A stretch of 19,836 bases of DNA from an uncultured Oscillibacter sp. (lineage in GTDB: Bacteria; Bacillota; Clostridia; Oscillospirales; Oscillospiraceae). How positions within the stretch are numbered: the first letter of the stretch is position 1; each line of letters opens with the position of its first letter. Below are positions 7,477-15,789 of the stretch, piece after piece. Under the pieces are notes generated by a model. The model saw nothing but the letters and a program-made list of their open reading frames with translations, made no database searches and was not told the DNA's origin. Where the stretch lies: positions 1-19,836 of the forward strand of contig CAJOFP010000065.1 in assembly GCA_905233795.1 (NCBI GenBank), written 5' to 3'. The translations under genes were made by a program, and so were the position numbers.

Positions 7477-7570
7477 AGATATTTCAGATAAATTTAGATA
7501 ATTTCGGATAAAAGCGAGATAATTAGATATTTTAGATAAATTTAGATAATTCTGGATAAAAGCGAGATAA
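7477..7570. repeat. Tandem duplication of a 46-bp block before fliG
   Basis: Copies at 7477-7522 and 7525-7570 match at 43 of 46 positions, with a period of 48 bp. The second copy abuts the fliG ribosome site. The block contains the words AGATAAATTTAGATAA and GGATAAAAGCGAGATAA. It is probably a local duplication in non-coding DNA. Confidence 0.85.
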
Positions 7571-7588
7571 AAGGAGGTGACGGCGGCT

Positions 7589-8731
7589 ATGCCCAAATTC
7601 CGAAAAAATAAAACGGAGGACGCTCCCGCGACCGCGGGCTTGAATCCCGAAGGCGCGGAAAATACGGGCGACGCTCCCGTTTATACCCCGTATACGATGG
7701 AGGCGCCTCCCCCGGAAGAGCCGAAGCCCATGGAATTGACCAATCCGCAAAAGGCCGCCGCCGTGATTATCGCCATGGGCGCGGAAAAGGCGTCTCTTGT
7801 ATATCAGCATATGGACCCGGAGGACGTGGAACAGGTAACGCTGGAAGTCGCCCGGCTGGGATTTTTGGATATGCTGACGACGGAAAGCGTATTAAGCGAA
7901 TTTTATCAGATGTGCATGATGAACAAGGCCGTCACGGAAGGCGGTCTGGAATACGCCCGATCCGTGCTTGAAAAGGCGTTCGGCGGCGCGACGGCGGCGG
8001 CGTTGCTGGCGAAAGTCACGAAGTCGCTCAAGAATCGTGAATTCTCGTTCCTGAATAAAGCGGCGGAAAGGGATTTATACGCCATGTTACAGACCGAACG
8101 GCCTCAGACAATCGCGCTGGTTTTATCTTATGTAACGCCGGACAAGGCCGCCGCCGTGATTGAACAATTAGAGGGCCGGAGACAAATCCGCGTCGTGGAA
8201 AATATGGCCATGATGGATTCCGCGTCGCCGACGGCTGTGAAATTGGTGGAGAGCGAAATGGCGAAGAGATTTGATAATATCGCGTTAAATAACGAAAACG
8301 TGAAAGTCGGCGGCATTGATTTTGTCGCGGCGGTCATGAATAATCTGGACAGAACCAGTGAAAAAGCGATTTTCGACGGCTTGTCGTCCACAAATGATGA
8401 ATTGGCCGAGGAAATTCGCAAGCGTATGTTCGTATTTGAAGACATTGTCACGATGGACGACAGATCCGTGCAGCGCTTTCTGCGTGACTGTGACGCCCGC
8501 GATCTGGTTCTCGCGCTCAAAGCCGCCAACGCGGAAGTGGCGAATAAATTATTCGCTAACATGTCCACGCGTATGGCCGAGAGTATCCGGGACGATCTGG
8601 ATATTACGTCCAACGTCCGTATGAAAGACGTGGAAGAGGCGCAGCAGCGTATTGTCGGCGTCATCCGTACTCTGGAGGAACAGGGCGAAATCGTGATTCT
8701 CAAAGGCGGCAAAGATGATATTATCGCGTAA
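7589..8731 (+). CDS. fliG: Flagellar motor switch protein FliG
   Basis: FliG sits on the cytoplasmic face of the MS ring, binds FliF and FliM, and meets the MotA stator to give torque. The product is 380 residues against the usual 330-340. The excess is a Pro/Glu-rich N-terminal extension of about 48 residues before the conserved NPQKAAAVIIAMG. The middle domain has ERPQTIALVLSYV, a variant of the EHPQ motif. The C-terminal torque helix region, with the charged stretch RSVQRFLRDCDARDLVLALK, is intact. ATG 7589 is chosen because GGAGGTGA (7573-7580) sits 8 nt upstream; a GTG at 7577 lies inside that site and is not the start. fliH follows 26 nt later. Confidence 0.95.
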   Translation: MPKFRKNKTEDAPATAGLNPEGAENTGDAPVYTPYTMEAPPPEEPKPMELTNPQKAAAVIIAMGAEKASLVYQHMDPEDVEQVTLEVARLGFLDMLTTESVLSEFYQMCMMNKAVTEGGLEYARSVLEKAFGGATAAALLAKVTKSLKNREFSFLNKAAERDLYAMLQTERPQTIALVLSYVTPDKAAAVIEQLEGRRQIRVVENMAMMDSASPTAVKLVESEMAKRFDNIALNNENVKVGGIDFVAAVMNNLDRTSEKAIFDGLSSTNDELAEEIRKRMFVFEDIVTMDDRSVQRFLRDCDARDLVLALKAANAEVANKLFANMSTRMAESIRDDLDITSNVRMKDVEEAQQRIVGVIRTLEEQGEIVILKGGKDDIIA

Positions 8732-8757
8732 AAATCGCAAACAGGGGGCGTATCAAT

Positions 8758-9672
8758 ATGCCTTTGCCGAATATTTTAAAAAATCGCCGCAATGACGGCG
8801 CGAATCTGGATTTATATATTCTCAGACCCGCGAAAGAATTAAAAGTAATGGACGAACCGCCGCCGGATACGCGTGATCAGACAAATCAGACAAATCAGGC
8901 AAATCAAGCGGATTTAGACGGCGTCAGTCTGGATAACGAAGCGGAAAACGCGTCCGGATCGGATCGAAATCAGGATATAAATCAAAAAAAGCGGGATAAA
9001 AATCAAGATAATCCGGCGAATCCCGAAGATGATCCGTTTCAGTTCGCAAAGATTCAAAAAGAGGCGTTATTGAGAGACGCGCAAAAAGAAGTGGAGGAAT
9101 ATAAAGCCCAAGCGCTGGCGGCTTTTGAAGCGGAACTGGAAGAACGTCGAAAAGCCGCCCGCGAGGACGGCTATCGGCAGGGTTTCACGGAAGGCATGGC
9201 CGACGCGATGACACAAGCGAAAATCGAACGCGATAAACTGGCCGCCGAACAGATTCAGGCTATAGAAGATTTTTTAACGGCCGCCGCCCGCGCCAGAGAT
9301 CAGTTATTAGATAATAACAAAGAGGAAATGAAAGAATTGGCGTTGGCCATCGCCGAGAAAATTATACAGATCAGTTTGAAAAACAGCGGTGATATAATAT
9401 TGCGCATGGTGGAGGCGGCGACGGATACGCACAAAAAATGCGAATGGGCGCATATTTATATAGCTGACTGCGATTTAAAAGGCAAGGCCTATACAGTTCC
9501 GGAACTGGCCGCCGCGCTGTCGCATATTTCAGACCGCGTGCGCGTCATTCCGATGGCCGATGATGAGTCCGGGACTTGTATCGTCGAACTGCCCGACGTG
9601 ATTTACGACGCGAGCGTATCTACACAGTTAAGCAATATAAAAGAAGTTTTAAACAGCGCCGGCGCGGATTGA
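8758..9672 (+). CDS. fliH: Flagellar export ATPase regulator FliH
   Basis: FliH binds and restrains the FliI ATPase and docks the export complex to the C ring. The 304-residue product begins with about 90 residues of Asn/Gln/Asp-rich, probably disordered sequence. A charged coiled coil follows, containing the hallmark GxxxGxxxG repeat (GYRQGFTEG, near residue 140). The C-terminal domain (about 190-300) carries ELALAIAEKIIQ, typical of FliH and related V-ATPase E subunits. AGGGGG (8742-8747) precedes ATG by 10 nt. The low-complexity part resembles linkers in other proteins of this operon. Confidence 0.88.
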   Translation: MPLPNILKNRRNDGANLDLYILRPAKELKVMDEPPPDTRDQTNQTNQANQADLDGVSLDNEAENASGSDRNQDINQKKRDKNQDNPANPEDDPFQFAKIQKEALLRDAQKEVEEYKAQALAAFEAELEERRKAAREDGYRQGFTEGMADAMTQAKIERDKLAAEQIQAIEDFLTAAARARDQLLDNNKEEMKELALAIAEKIIQISLKNSGDIILRMVEAATDTHKKCEWAHIYIADCDLKGKAYTVPELAAALSHISDRVRVIPMADDESGTCIVELPDVIYDASVSTQLSNIKEVLNSAGAD

Positions 9673-9789
9673 TATTCAATAATTTCAATAATATTAAAAT
9701 AAAAACGACGGGCAATAGAAAAATATAAATCAAATATGAAATTTTATATTAAAAATTGATAAAAAATAAAAAGAATCCTGTCGCGGGCG

Positions 9790-9818
9790 TTGCCTTTTTT
9801 ATGATAAAGCGATATAAT
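9790..9818 (+). promoter_or_regulatory. Promoter-like site at the fliI 5' end
   Basis: TTGCCT (9790-9795) and a perfect TATAAT (9813-9818) have a 17-nt spacer. A start near 9825 would fall inside the expected fliI N-terminal codons. It may be a chance match in AT-rich DNA or an internal promoter. Confidence 0.25.
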
Positions 9819-9903
9819 ATATATTTGTTGGCAGAACGCGATTAAACAAATTAAAGCCGCTGAGACGATCAGTAATACCGGCAAAATTGAAAATATTGTC
9901 GGC

Positions 9904-11127
9904 ATGTCGATTGAAGCCTCCGGATGTAAGGCCGCCGTGGGCGATATTTGCCGGATTTATTCGGATGAGACAAGCCATCAGATTTCGGCGGAAGTCGTGG
10001 GATTTAAAAACGATCATATATTATTAATGCCGTATGCCGATATGAGCGGCATTTCGGCGGGAAATTTCGTAAGAAACACAGGCAAGCAATTAGAATTAAA
10101 AGTCGGCGCGCACCTGAAAGGCCGGATTATTAACGCCCTCGGACAGCCGATTGATGATTTGGACGCGCTGGACGACGGCGAGGCGTATTGCGTCGGCGGC
10201 GGATATATAAACCCGTTGACAAGACCTCCGATACGCGAAAAAATGGAATTTGGCGTCAAGGCGATTGACGGTTTGTTGACAATCGGCAAAGGTCAGCGTA
10301 TGGGGATTTTCGCCGGATCGGGCGTCGGCAAGAGTACGCTCTTGGGCATGATCGCCCGAAATGTCAAGGCGGATATAAATGTAATTGCGTTAGTCGGCGA
10401 ACGCGGACGCGAAGTCTTGGAATTTGTGCAGAAAGACTTGGGCGAAGCGGGCATGGAGCGATCGGTTTTAGTCGTGGCGACATCGGATCAGCCCGCTATG
10501 TTGCGTATGAAATGCCCGTCGGTTGCGACGGGAATCGCCGAGTATTTCCGGGATCAGGGCTGTGACGTGTTATTAATGATGGATTCTCTCACGAGATTCG
10601 CAATGGCGCAGCGTGAAATAGGCTTGTCAATAGGAGAACCGCCCGTGGCGCGGGGCTATACGCCGACGATTTACGCCGAATTGCCGAAATTATTGGAACG
10701 ATCCGGGAATTTCAGAAAAGGGTCTATCACGGGTATTTATACGGTCTTGGTAGAGGGCGACGATATGAATGATCCGATTGCCGATACGGTGCGGGGCATT
10801 CTGGACGGGCATATCGTGTTATCGCGTCAATTAGCCGCGCAAAATCATTATCCGGCGATTGATATTAGTTCCAGTATCTCGCGTCTGATGGTGGAACTGG
10901 TATCGCGTGAACATCAGGATTTGGCGTCCAGACTGCGCGATATTTTAAGCGTATATGAAAAAAATGAGGATTTGGTATCTATAGGCGCGTATAAGGCCGG
11001 GACGAATCAGAAATTGGATTACGCGTTGAAAAAAATAGATTTGATTAATAATTTTTTAATGCAGGGCATTCAGGAATCGTTTTCTTATCAGGACAGCGTC
11101 AAGGCGATGGAAGCGGCGTTAAAATAA
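9904..11127 (+). CDS. fliI: Flagellar export ATPase FliI, 5' end abnormal
   Basis: FliI is the ATPase of the flagellar type III export apparatus, related to F1 beta. From ATG 9904 there are 407 residues. Walker A AGSGVGKST is at about 137-145, and the Walker B region DVLLMMDSLTRFAMAQRE follows near 220-237. The family DSLTR and GEPP segments are present. However, in-frame codons upstream of 9904 encode the first conserved strand of the N-terminal barrel (ETISNTGKIENIVG, 9862-9903), so 9904 is internal to the natural protein. The frame stays open back to TGA TAA at 9802-9807 but contains no ATG, GTG or TTG and no ribosome site. ATG 9801 opens a different frame, which ends at 9843-9845. The core looks functional; the start looks damaged or uses a rare codon. 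Confidence 0.85.
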   Translation: MSIEASGCKAAVGDICRIYSDETSHQISAEVVGFKNDHILLMPYADMSGISAGNFVRNTGKQLELKVGAHLKGRIINALGQPIDDLDALDDGEAYCVGGGYINPLTRPPIREKMEFGVKAIDGLLTIGKGQRMGIFAGSGVGKSTLLGMIARNVKADINVIALVGERGREVLEFVQKDLGEAGMERSVLVVATSDQPAMLRMKCPSVATGIAEYFRDQGCDVLLMMDSLTRFAMAQREIGLSIGEPPVARGYTPTIYAELPKLLERSGNFRKGSITGIYTVLVEGDDMNDPIADTVRGILDGHIVLSRQLAAQNHYPAIDISSSISRLMVELVSREHQDLASRLRDILSVYEKNEDLVSIGAYKAGTNQKLDYALKKIDLINNFLMQGIQESFSYQDSVKAMEAALK

Positions 11128-11246
11128 TAAATAAAAATTTTATCCCGTTTTTCCGTCTGTCCGGCGCGAAGATATATTATATAAATATCGGACAGGCTTG
11201 GATTGAAAAAAATAAAAAAATTTTTCAAGAAAGAAGTGATGCCGTT

Positions 11247-11687
11247 ATGAAGCGTTTTCGGTTCCAGTTGGAACCTGTATTGAATTTTAAACAGCAAAGT
11301 CTTGACGCGCTTATGACGGAATTATCTGTCATACAGGCGCAAGTGGCGGCGCAGGAAAATATTCGCGCCGCGGCGTATCAGCGTTTGGCGGCGTTCGATG
11401 AGGAGTATGAAAATCAAAAAATCGTCGGCATGACGATTTTAGAGGCGATGGAACGTCAATCTTGCCAGAAAGTCTTGGAGAATCGCGCCAAACATGAGGA
11501 TGACGAATTGTCGCGTCTGCGTCGGGCGGCTGAAAAGAAACGCGATCAGGTTGTCGCGGCCCGTATGGAGACGCATTCGCTGGAGAAATTAAAAGAAAAT
11601 CGCCGCTCGGAATATGATAAAGATTTAGCGAAATCGGAAGAAAAACAGTTGGACGATCTGACGGCTTTCAGACGGATCGCGGGATAA
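11247..11687 (+). CDS. fliJ: Flagellar export chaperone FliJ
   Basis: FliJ is a coiled-coil protein of the flagellar export apparatus that acts with FliI and the export gate, as a stalk-like partner. The 146-residue product is almost all charged helix and begins with the typical FRFQLEPVLNFK. Its length matches the family. A weak ribosome site, AGAAGTGAT (11232-11240), sits 6 nt before ATG. The 119-nt gap after fliI is AT-rich, with a short CG-containing patch at about 11142-11168. The assignment rests on position, length and the N-terminal motif, since FliJ sequences diverge strongly. Confidence 0.85.
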   Translation: MKRFRFQLEPVLNFKQQSLDALMTELSVIQAQVAAQENIRAAAYQRLAAFDEEYENQKIVGMTILEAMERQSCQKVLENRAKHEDDELSRLRRAAEKKRDQVVAARMETHSLEKLKENRRSEYDKDLAKSEEKQLDDLTAFRRIAG

Positions 11688-11881
11688 AAATCGCGGGACG
11701 ATTGATATAGATAGAAATAAATATTTAATAGATATTAAATATTTATTGAATTAGAGAGATAGAAAATCAAATCATGAGAGGCGGTGAGGCTATCGGGATA
11801 TAAAATAAAATCGTGTGGAAGTCACGCGAGAAAACAAGTAAAATAACACGCGGAAATAGTACGGGAGGTGAAGAAATCGAC

Positions 11882-12301
11882 ATGGAATTGACGGCGACGA
11901 AAAATAATAATATGAATAATATAGACCCCATGCTCCAGACCGCGTCCCAGACGGCGCGAAGTTCAAGTCAGAACGCCGCCAAGTCAGGCGATAAAAAAAG
12001 CGATTTCGGCAGTATGGTGCGTCAGCGTCAGCGGGATACGCGTGACGCGAAAGACGCGAAGCAGGCTGATTCGACACAGTCCGGGAACGGACAGGTCACG
12101 CGCAAAAATGACAGTCAAACGCCTGTGAAAGACGAACAGGAAATTACAAATGAACAGTACGCGATTGCCGCCGCGATGATGTTGCAGCCGGCTTTAGATT
12201 TGTTGATGCTGAATATCAAGCCGGAGGAACAGGAAGGCGAAACGGATATAGCGCCGATATTGATGCAGGATATACGGATAGAGGCCGTGACGGATGGATG
12301 A
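11882..12301 (+). CDS. fliK: N-terminal part of hook-length control protein FliK (split)
   Basis: This 139-residue product is hydrophilic, rich in Ser, Gln and Lys, and probably disordered. It carries FGSMVRQRQ near residues 41-49 and the stretch NEQYAIAAAMMLQP near 90-103. FliK proteins have a long, poorly conserved N-terminal ruler part and a compact C-terminal domain. Position after fliJ and the direct overlap with a FliK C-terminal domain make this the likely ruler part. GGAGGTGA (11864-11871) gives ATG 11882 a strong ribosome site; an earlier in-frame start at 11813 lacks one. The frame stops at TGA 12299-12301, overlapping the next start by 8 nt. This may be one gene broken by a frameshift, or two coupled genes. 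Confidence 0.6.
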   Translation: MELTATKNNNMNNIDPMLQTASQTARSSSQNAAKSGDKKSDFGSMVRQRQRDTRDAKDAKQADSTQSGNGQVTRKNDSQTPVKDEQEITNEQYAIAAAMMLQPALDLLMLNIKPEEQEGETDIAPILMQDIRIEAVTDG

Positions 12302-12941
12302 TAAACAGTCGGAAAAATTTGATTTTCAAATCACGCAAAAGTTGCGGATTCATGAGGAAACGGCGTTTCAGGGGATTGAGGAAAAACAGGATGAAATTAT
12401 TATCACGGAAGATATGAACTGGCAAACGCCTGTATTCGGATACATGGACGCCGCGCCGGTCAAAGTCGCGTCCGCACGGGAAACGCCCATTCCGTTGGAG
12501 ACGGAAGAAGGCGTGGAACAACTGGGAATGCGTCTGGAACGGCTGTTGATTGACCCTGAGGGCGCGAATCATGTGGAGTTTACGCTGATTCCGGCGAGTC
12601 TGGGCAAAGTCAGCGTGCATATTACGCAGGGGATTGACGGGTCATTGCATATACAGTTAAGCGCGACGACGACAAAGGCGGCGGAGATTTTACAGAAAAA
12701 TTCGGACGGCTTACAAAAATTACTTGGCGCGGATACGCGGCCTAATGTAAAAATCGAAGTCCGGACAAGCGACGAGGGACAGGCTTTATATTATCTCAAT
12801 CCGGACGCGAATCAGGATCAGCAAAACCGGCGGCAAAATCAGAATCAGCAAAATCAGAACCGGCGGCGGAATCAGAACCACGCGATTGATTTTGTCCAGC
12901 AGTTAAGACTGGGGCTTGTGGGACTGGAAAACGCCGTATAA
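12294..12941 (+). CDS. fliK: C-terminal domain of hook-length control protein FliK
   Basis: FliK stops hook growth at a set length and switches export to filament proteins. The 215-residue product has the Flg_hook domain at about 80-165: the stretch VEFTLIPASLGKVSVHITQ matches the conserved L-P-LG-V core. A Gln/Asn/Arg-rich spacer (about 170-195) and a terminal helix DFVQQLRLGLVGL follow. Its ATG lies within the overlap ATGGATGA with the previous frame, and AGAGG (about 12280-12284) could serve as ribosome site, so translational coupling is possible. The frame has a stop at 12288-12290, so it cannot extend upstream. A complete FliK would need both parts. Confidence 0.75.
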   Translation: MDDKQSEKFDFQITQKLRIHEETAFQGIEEKQDEIIITEDMNWQTPVFGYMDAAPVKVASARETPIPLETEEGVEQLGMRLERLLIDPEGANHVEFTLIPASLGKVSVHITQGIDGSLHIQLSATTTKAAEILQKNSDGLQKLLGADTRPNVKIEVRTSDEGQALYYLNPDANQDQQNRRQNQNQQNQNRRRNQNHAIDFVQQLRLGLVGLENAV

Positions 12942-12982
12942 TATTTTAATATTTTAAATAATTTAAGATAAGGAGGGATTTT

Positions 12983-13786
12983 ATGGCGGATTTAGTGAAC
13001 GCCGTAACCAGCGCTTACGGCGCGAATACGCAAAGCGTCACGCATACGACGGATAGCAAAGCCAGTCAGGCTTTGGATATGACGGATTTTTTACAGTTGA
13101 TGGTGGCGACGTTTCAAAATCAGTCGATTGATAACACGGCGGATATATCGGATATGATGAATCAGATGGTGCAGATGTCCGTTGTCCAGACGGTTACAAA
13201 TCTCAATACGCTGATTACAAATACGATGAATCAGTCATACGCCGCGTCGCTGCTCGGAAAAGAAGTGACGATCTCGCAACAGTCGGGACGCAACGTCACG
13301 AATATTACGGGCGTCGTCACGGGAACGGGACTGTATAACGGCGATCAGGTCGTGTACATCGGGGACAAGCGTTACGCGCTTACGGATGTAATCGGCGTGG
13401 GCAAGTTGCCGGAGAGCGACGCCGCGAGTATGGCGAACGCCAAAGCCGCGGAAACGCTTGATGATCTGGATGATTATTATAATTATAATAATATCCCGGA
13501 TAACGCGAACGCGGATGATATTAATAATAATATTAACGCGGCGGATAGTGATATAAACGCGCCGGAACAGGCGGATGATAATATTAATACGCCGGAACAG
13601 GCGGATAATAATATGAATAATAATCAAGATAATATGGACGCGGCGGAAAAAGGCGCGGAATCGGAAGCGGCGGAAAATCAGTCGTCGGAGGCGATTTCGG
13701 ACGCGGGCGAACCCGATCCGGGCGACGAGTTGAATCCTTATCGCGTGACGGATTACGATCCGGCGACCGGCGCGATGGTGGGATAA
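12983..13786 (+). CDS. flgD: Hook assembly scaffold protein FlgD
   Basis: FlgD caps the growing hook and directs addition of FlgE subunits. The 267-residue product has the conserved N-terminal half: MTDFLQLMVATFQNQ near 30-44, then DMMNQMVQMSVVQ. A short beta-rich part runs to about residue 150. The remaining 115 residues are an Asp/Asn/Glu-rich low-complexity tail with an imperfect repeat around INAPEQADDN and INTPEQADNN. This tail is unusual for the family. AGGAGGG (12971-12977), 5 nt before ATG, gives a strong start. It lies between fliK and the TIGR02530 gene, as expected. Confidence 0.9.
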   Translation: MADLVNAVTSAYGANTQSVTHTTDSKASQALDMTDFLQLMVATFQNQSIDNTADISDMMNQMVQMSVVQTVTNLNTLITNTMNQSYAASLLGKEVTISQQSGRNVTNITGVVTGTGLYNGDQVVYIGDKRYALTDVIGVGKLPESDAASMANAKAAETLDDLDDYYNYNNIPDNANADDINNNINAADSDINAPEQADDNINTPEQADNNMNNNQDNMDAAEKGAESEAAENQSSEAISDAGEPDPGDELNPYRVTDYDPATGAMVG

Positions 13787-13852
13787 AAATATAAAATATT
13801 AAATTAAAATATTAATATTTTTATTAATATAATGAAAGAGGAGGCCGGGAAG

Positions 13853-14368
13853 ATGATTCAAAATATTATGTCGGCGCGCAACGGTTCCCCGGTCGGCGGC
13901 GCGAAGCCCGGCGGCATGACGGGAAACGCGGTACAATCCGGGAGAAAATCCGGCGGCGTGACGGGAAACGCGAATATACAGGCGTCATTCGGCGCGATGT
14001 TGCGAAAGGCGTCGGGACAAGCCGGAAATGACGGCGAAAATAATTTAAATAATAATTTAAATAATTTAAGCGCGGGAAATAACGCGAATAATCCCGGAAA
14101 TAGCGTGAATAACGCGGGCATTAATTTTTCCAAACACGCGCTCGCCCGCGCCGAGGAACGCGGTATTGAACTGACGCCGGATTTAATGAATCAGCTTGCC
14201 GGATCGGTGGAGAAAGCGCGGGAAAAAGGAGCGAAAAATATTCTGGCGTTCGATTCCACACAGGCGTTTATTATTAATATTCCATACGGGCGTGTGATTA
14301 CGACGATTTCACAGGCGGAAATGCGCGATAATATATTTACCAATATCGACGGCGCCGTATTATTATAA
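13853..14368 (+). CDS. Flagellar operon protein, TIGR02530 family
   Basis: This family sits between flgD and flgE in many Clostridia and Bacillota flagellar operons; its role is not settled. The 171-residue product has a Gly/Asn-rich first half (about 1-88), including runs such as NNLNNNLNNL. The conserved domain is at about 90-171: FSKHALARAEERGIEL, then an AREKGAKN stretch and IPYGRVITTISQ. GAGGAGG (13838-13844), 9 nt before ATG 13853, supports this start; an ATG at 13832 lies upstream of that site. The domain suggests a hook-assembly accessory role, inferred from position only. Confidence 0.85.
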   Translation: MIQNIMSARNGSPVGGAKPGGMTGNAVQSGRKSGGVTGNANIQASFGAMLRKASGQAGNDGENNLNNNLNNLSAGNNANNPGNSVNNAGINFSKHALARAEERGIELTPDLMNQLAGSVEKAREKGAKNILAFDSTQAFIINIPYGRVITTISQAEMRDNIFTNIDGAVLL

Positions 14369-14384
14369 AAATAATAAAATATAA

Positions 14385-14437
14385 ATGGCAGGTCCCGAAC
14401 GGGATGCCATGGGGCGCGGTCCGATTGACCGTCCCCC
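14385..14437 (+). other. Two adjacent GC-rich hairpins in the flgE leader
   Basis: Hairpin A (14387-14408) pairs GGCA and TCCC with GGGA and TGCC, with a GG bulge and a GAAC loop. Hairpin B (14411-14436) pairs GGGG-C-GCGGTC with GACCGT-CCCC around a CGATT loop, about 10 bp with one bulge. They stand out in a spacer that is otherwise A/T. No U-run follows at once, so neither is a canonical terminator. A 31-codon frame starting at ATG 14385 crosses both but lacks a ribosome site. Confidence 0.5.
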
Positions 14438-14545
14438 GGCGGCGCGTCGATTTTATAATTTATTTAATTTATTTAATTAATTATTTATTTTAAATTCATG
14501 GATTGATTTTAGATAAATTTATATGAAATCGAGGAGCGCGAAATT

Positions 14546-15640
14546 ATGACTGGTTCCATGTACGCGGCTGTTTCGGGGCTTCAAACCCATATGGAAGCCC
14601 TGAACGTAATCGGCAATAATATTTCCAACGTGAACACTTACGGATATAAGGCGACGCGCTATACGTTTAATGAGGCGCTTTACGCCATGGTTCATTCGGG
14701 CTCGAACGGCACGGAGGAACTCGGCGGACGCAACCCCGCCCAAATCGGTTTCGGCTGTAATATCGGCACGATTGATCTGGATGTCAGCACGAAAACTTTC
14801 GCGCCGACTTCCCACGGTCTGGACTGCATGATCGACGGCGACGGGTTTTTCCTGTGCGGCGACAAGACGAAATTGGGCGTTAATTCGCAGGCGGAACTGA
14901 ACGGCATGACGCTTTCCCGGCTGGGGAATTTCGAGTTTAAAGACGGGTATTTATGCGACGGCAACGGACAGGTGATTTACGGATTTTTAAACACCGCCGC
15001 GCCGGAGGAAAATCCCACTTACAGCACGATCTTGACGCCCGTGCGGTTGCCGTATTATAATAACCAGACGAAAGAAATTTTCATGCCGGAGGAGTCGGAG
15101 GACGATGAGGCGCCGCAGGTAATTGATAATGAAGAAGCGGAAGAGGCTATCGCGGAAGCCAACGCCCCCGGCAACGAGGGACAAATTCCCGCTTATGAGC
15201 GTTTAAACGTCGATACGCTGACGCTGGATGACACGGGCTGTATCACGGCTGTCACAAATGACGACGTACAGGTGATTATTGGCTTTATCGCTATTGGGAA
15301 AGTCGATTCCCCCAACGGCGTAACCCATACGGACGGGCGTTATTTTATGGCGCTCGGCGGCGCGGGCAATGTGCATTTGACGACGGTAGGCGGCTCGGTG
15401 GTCTATCCTGAAATCGGCGTGGACGGTCAGCCCATCGCCCCCGCCGGGGACAGTTCCCGGCTGATTATAGAATCCTCAGGCGATACGACGCTTTTGAGCG
15501 GCGGTCTGGAATCGTCGGGGACGAATCTGGCGGACGAAATCACGCATATGATCGTGATTCAGCGCGGTTATCAGGCGAATACGCGTATTGTCACGGTCAC
15601 GGATTCCATGCTGGAAGAATTAATTAACATGAAGCGTTAA
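14546..15640 (+). CDS. flgE: Flagellar hook protein FlgE
   Basis: FlgE polymerises into the hook, the joint between rod and filament. The 364-residue product begins with the rod/hook family motif (SMYAAVSGLQ, then NVIGNNISNVNTYGYK at about 21-36). It ends with the matching helix of type IVIQRGYQANTRIVTVTDSMLEELINMKR. The middle holds the beta domains and an acidic insertion at about 180-210. GAGGAG (14531-14536), 9 nt upstream, sets the ATG. The next gene, flbD, is reached across a compound palindromic repeat. Confidence 0.92.
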   Translation: MTGSMYAAVSGLQTHMEALNVIGNNISNVNTYGYKATRYTFNEALYAMVHSGSNGTEELGGRNPAQIGFGCNIGTIDLDVSTKTFAPTSHGLDCMIDGDGFFLCGDKTKLGVNSQAELNGMTLSRLGNFEFKDGYLCDGNGQVIYGFLNTAAPEENPTYSTILTPVRLPYYNNQTKEIFMPEESEDDEAPQVIDNEEAEEAIAEANAPGNEGQIPAYERLNVDTLTLDDTGCITAVTNDDVQVIIGFIAIGKVDSPNGVTHTDGRYFMALGGAGNVHLTTVGGSVVYPEIGVDGQPIAPAGDSSRLIIESSGDTTLLSGGLESSGTNLADEITHMIVIQRGYQANTRIVTVTDSMLEELINMKR

Positions 15641-15670
15641 AAATAATAAAAAATAGTTTTGATTGCTAAA

Positions 15671-15775
15671 TCCCCCCGTCACGGCTTGCGCCGTGACACC
15701 CCCCTTTGACAAGGGGGGCGGTAACGGGAGCGCAAAAAAAGCCCCCCTTGTCAAAGGGGGGAAGCCGTGCAAGGA
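15671..15775. repeat. Compound palindromic intergenic repeat of the PPLSKGG type
   Basis: Three perfect stems occur in about 90 bp: GTCACGGC/GCCGTGAC (15678-15697), CCCCCCTT/AAGGGGGG (15699-15718) and CCCCCCTT/AAGGGGGG (15742-15761), each with a 4-nt loop. The second and third are exact reverse complements of one another over 20 nt, so they can also pair into one long stem. In one frame the unit reads PPLSKGG, a pattern seen in dispersed palindromic repeats of several bacterial groups. It ends about 15 nt before the flbD start. I infer a small dispersed element, not a gene. Confidence 0.8.
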
Positions 15776-15789
15776 ACGATGAAGCGACC

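Noticed and set aside
7577..7588. GTG start for fliG
   Set aside because: The GTG is part of the GGAGGTGA ribosome site of ATG 7589.
8128..8712. 194-codon reverse-strand frame
   Set aside because: It lies wholly inside fliG, has no ribosome site and reads as the complement of conserved FliG codons.
15706..15789. Upstream in-frame extension of flbD
   Set aside because: It encodes the PPLSKGG repeat, not FlbD sequence; homologues start at the equivalent of GTG 15790.
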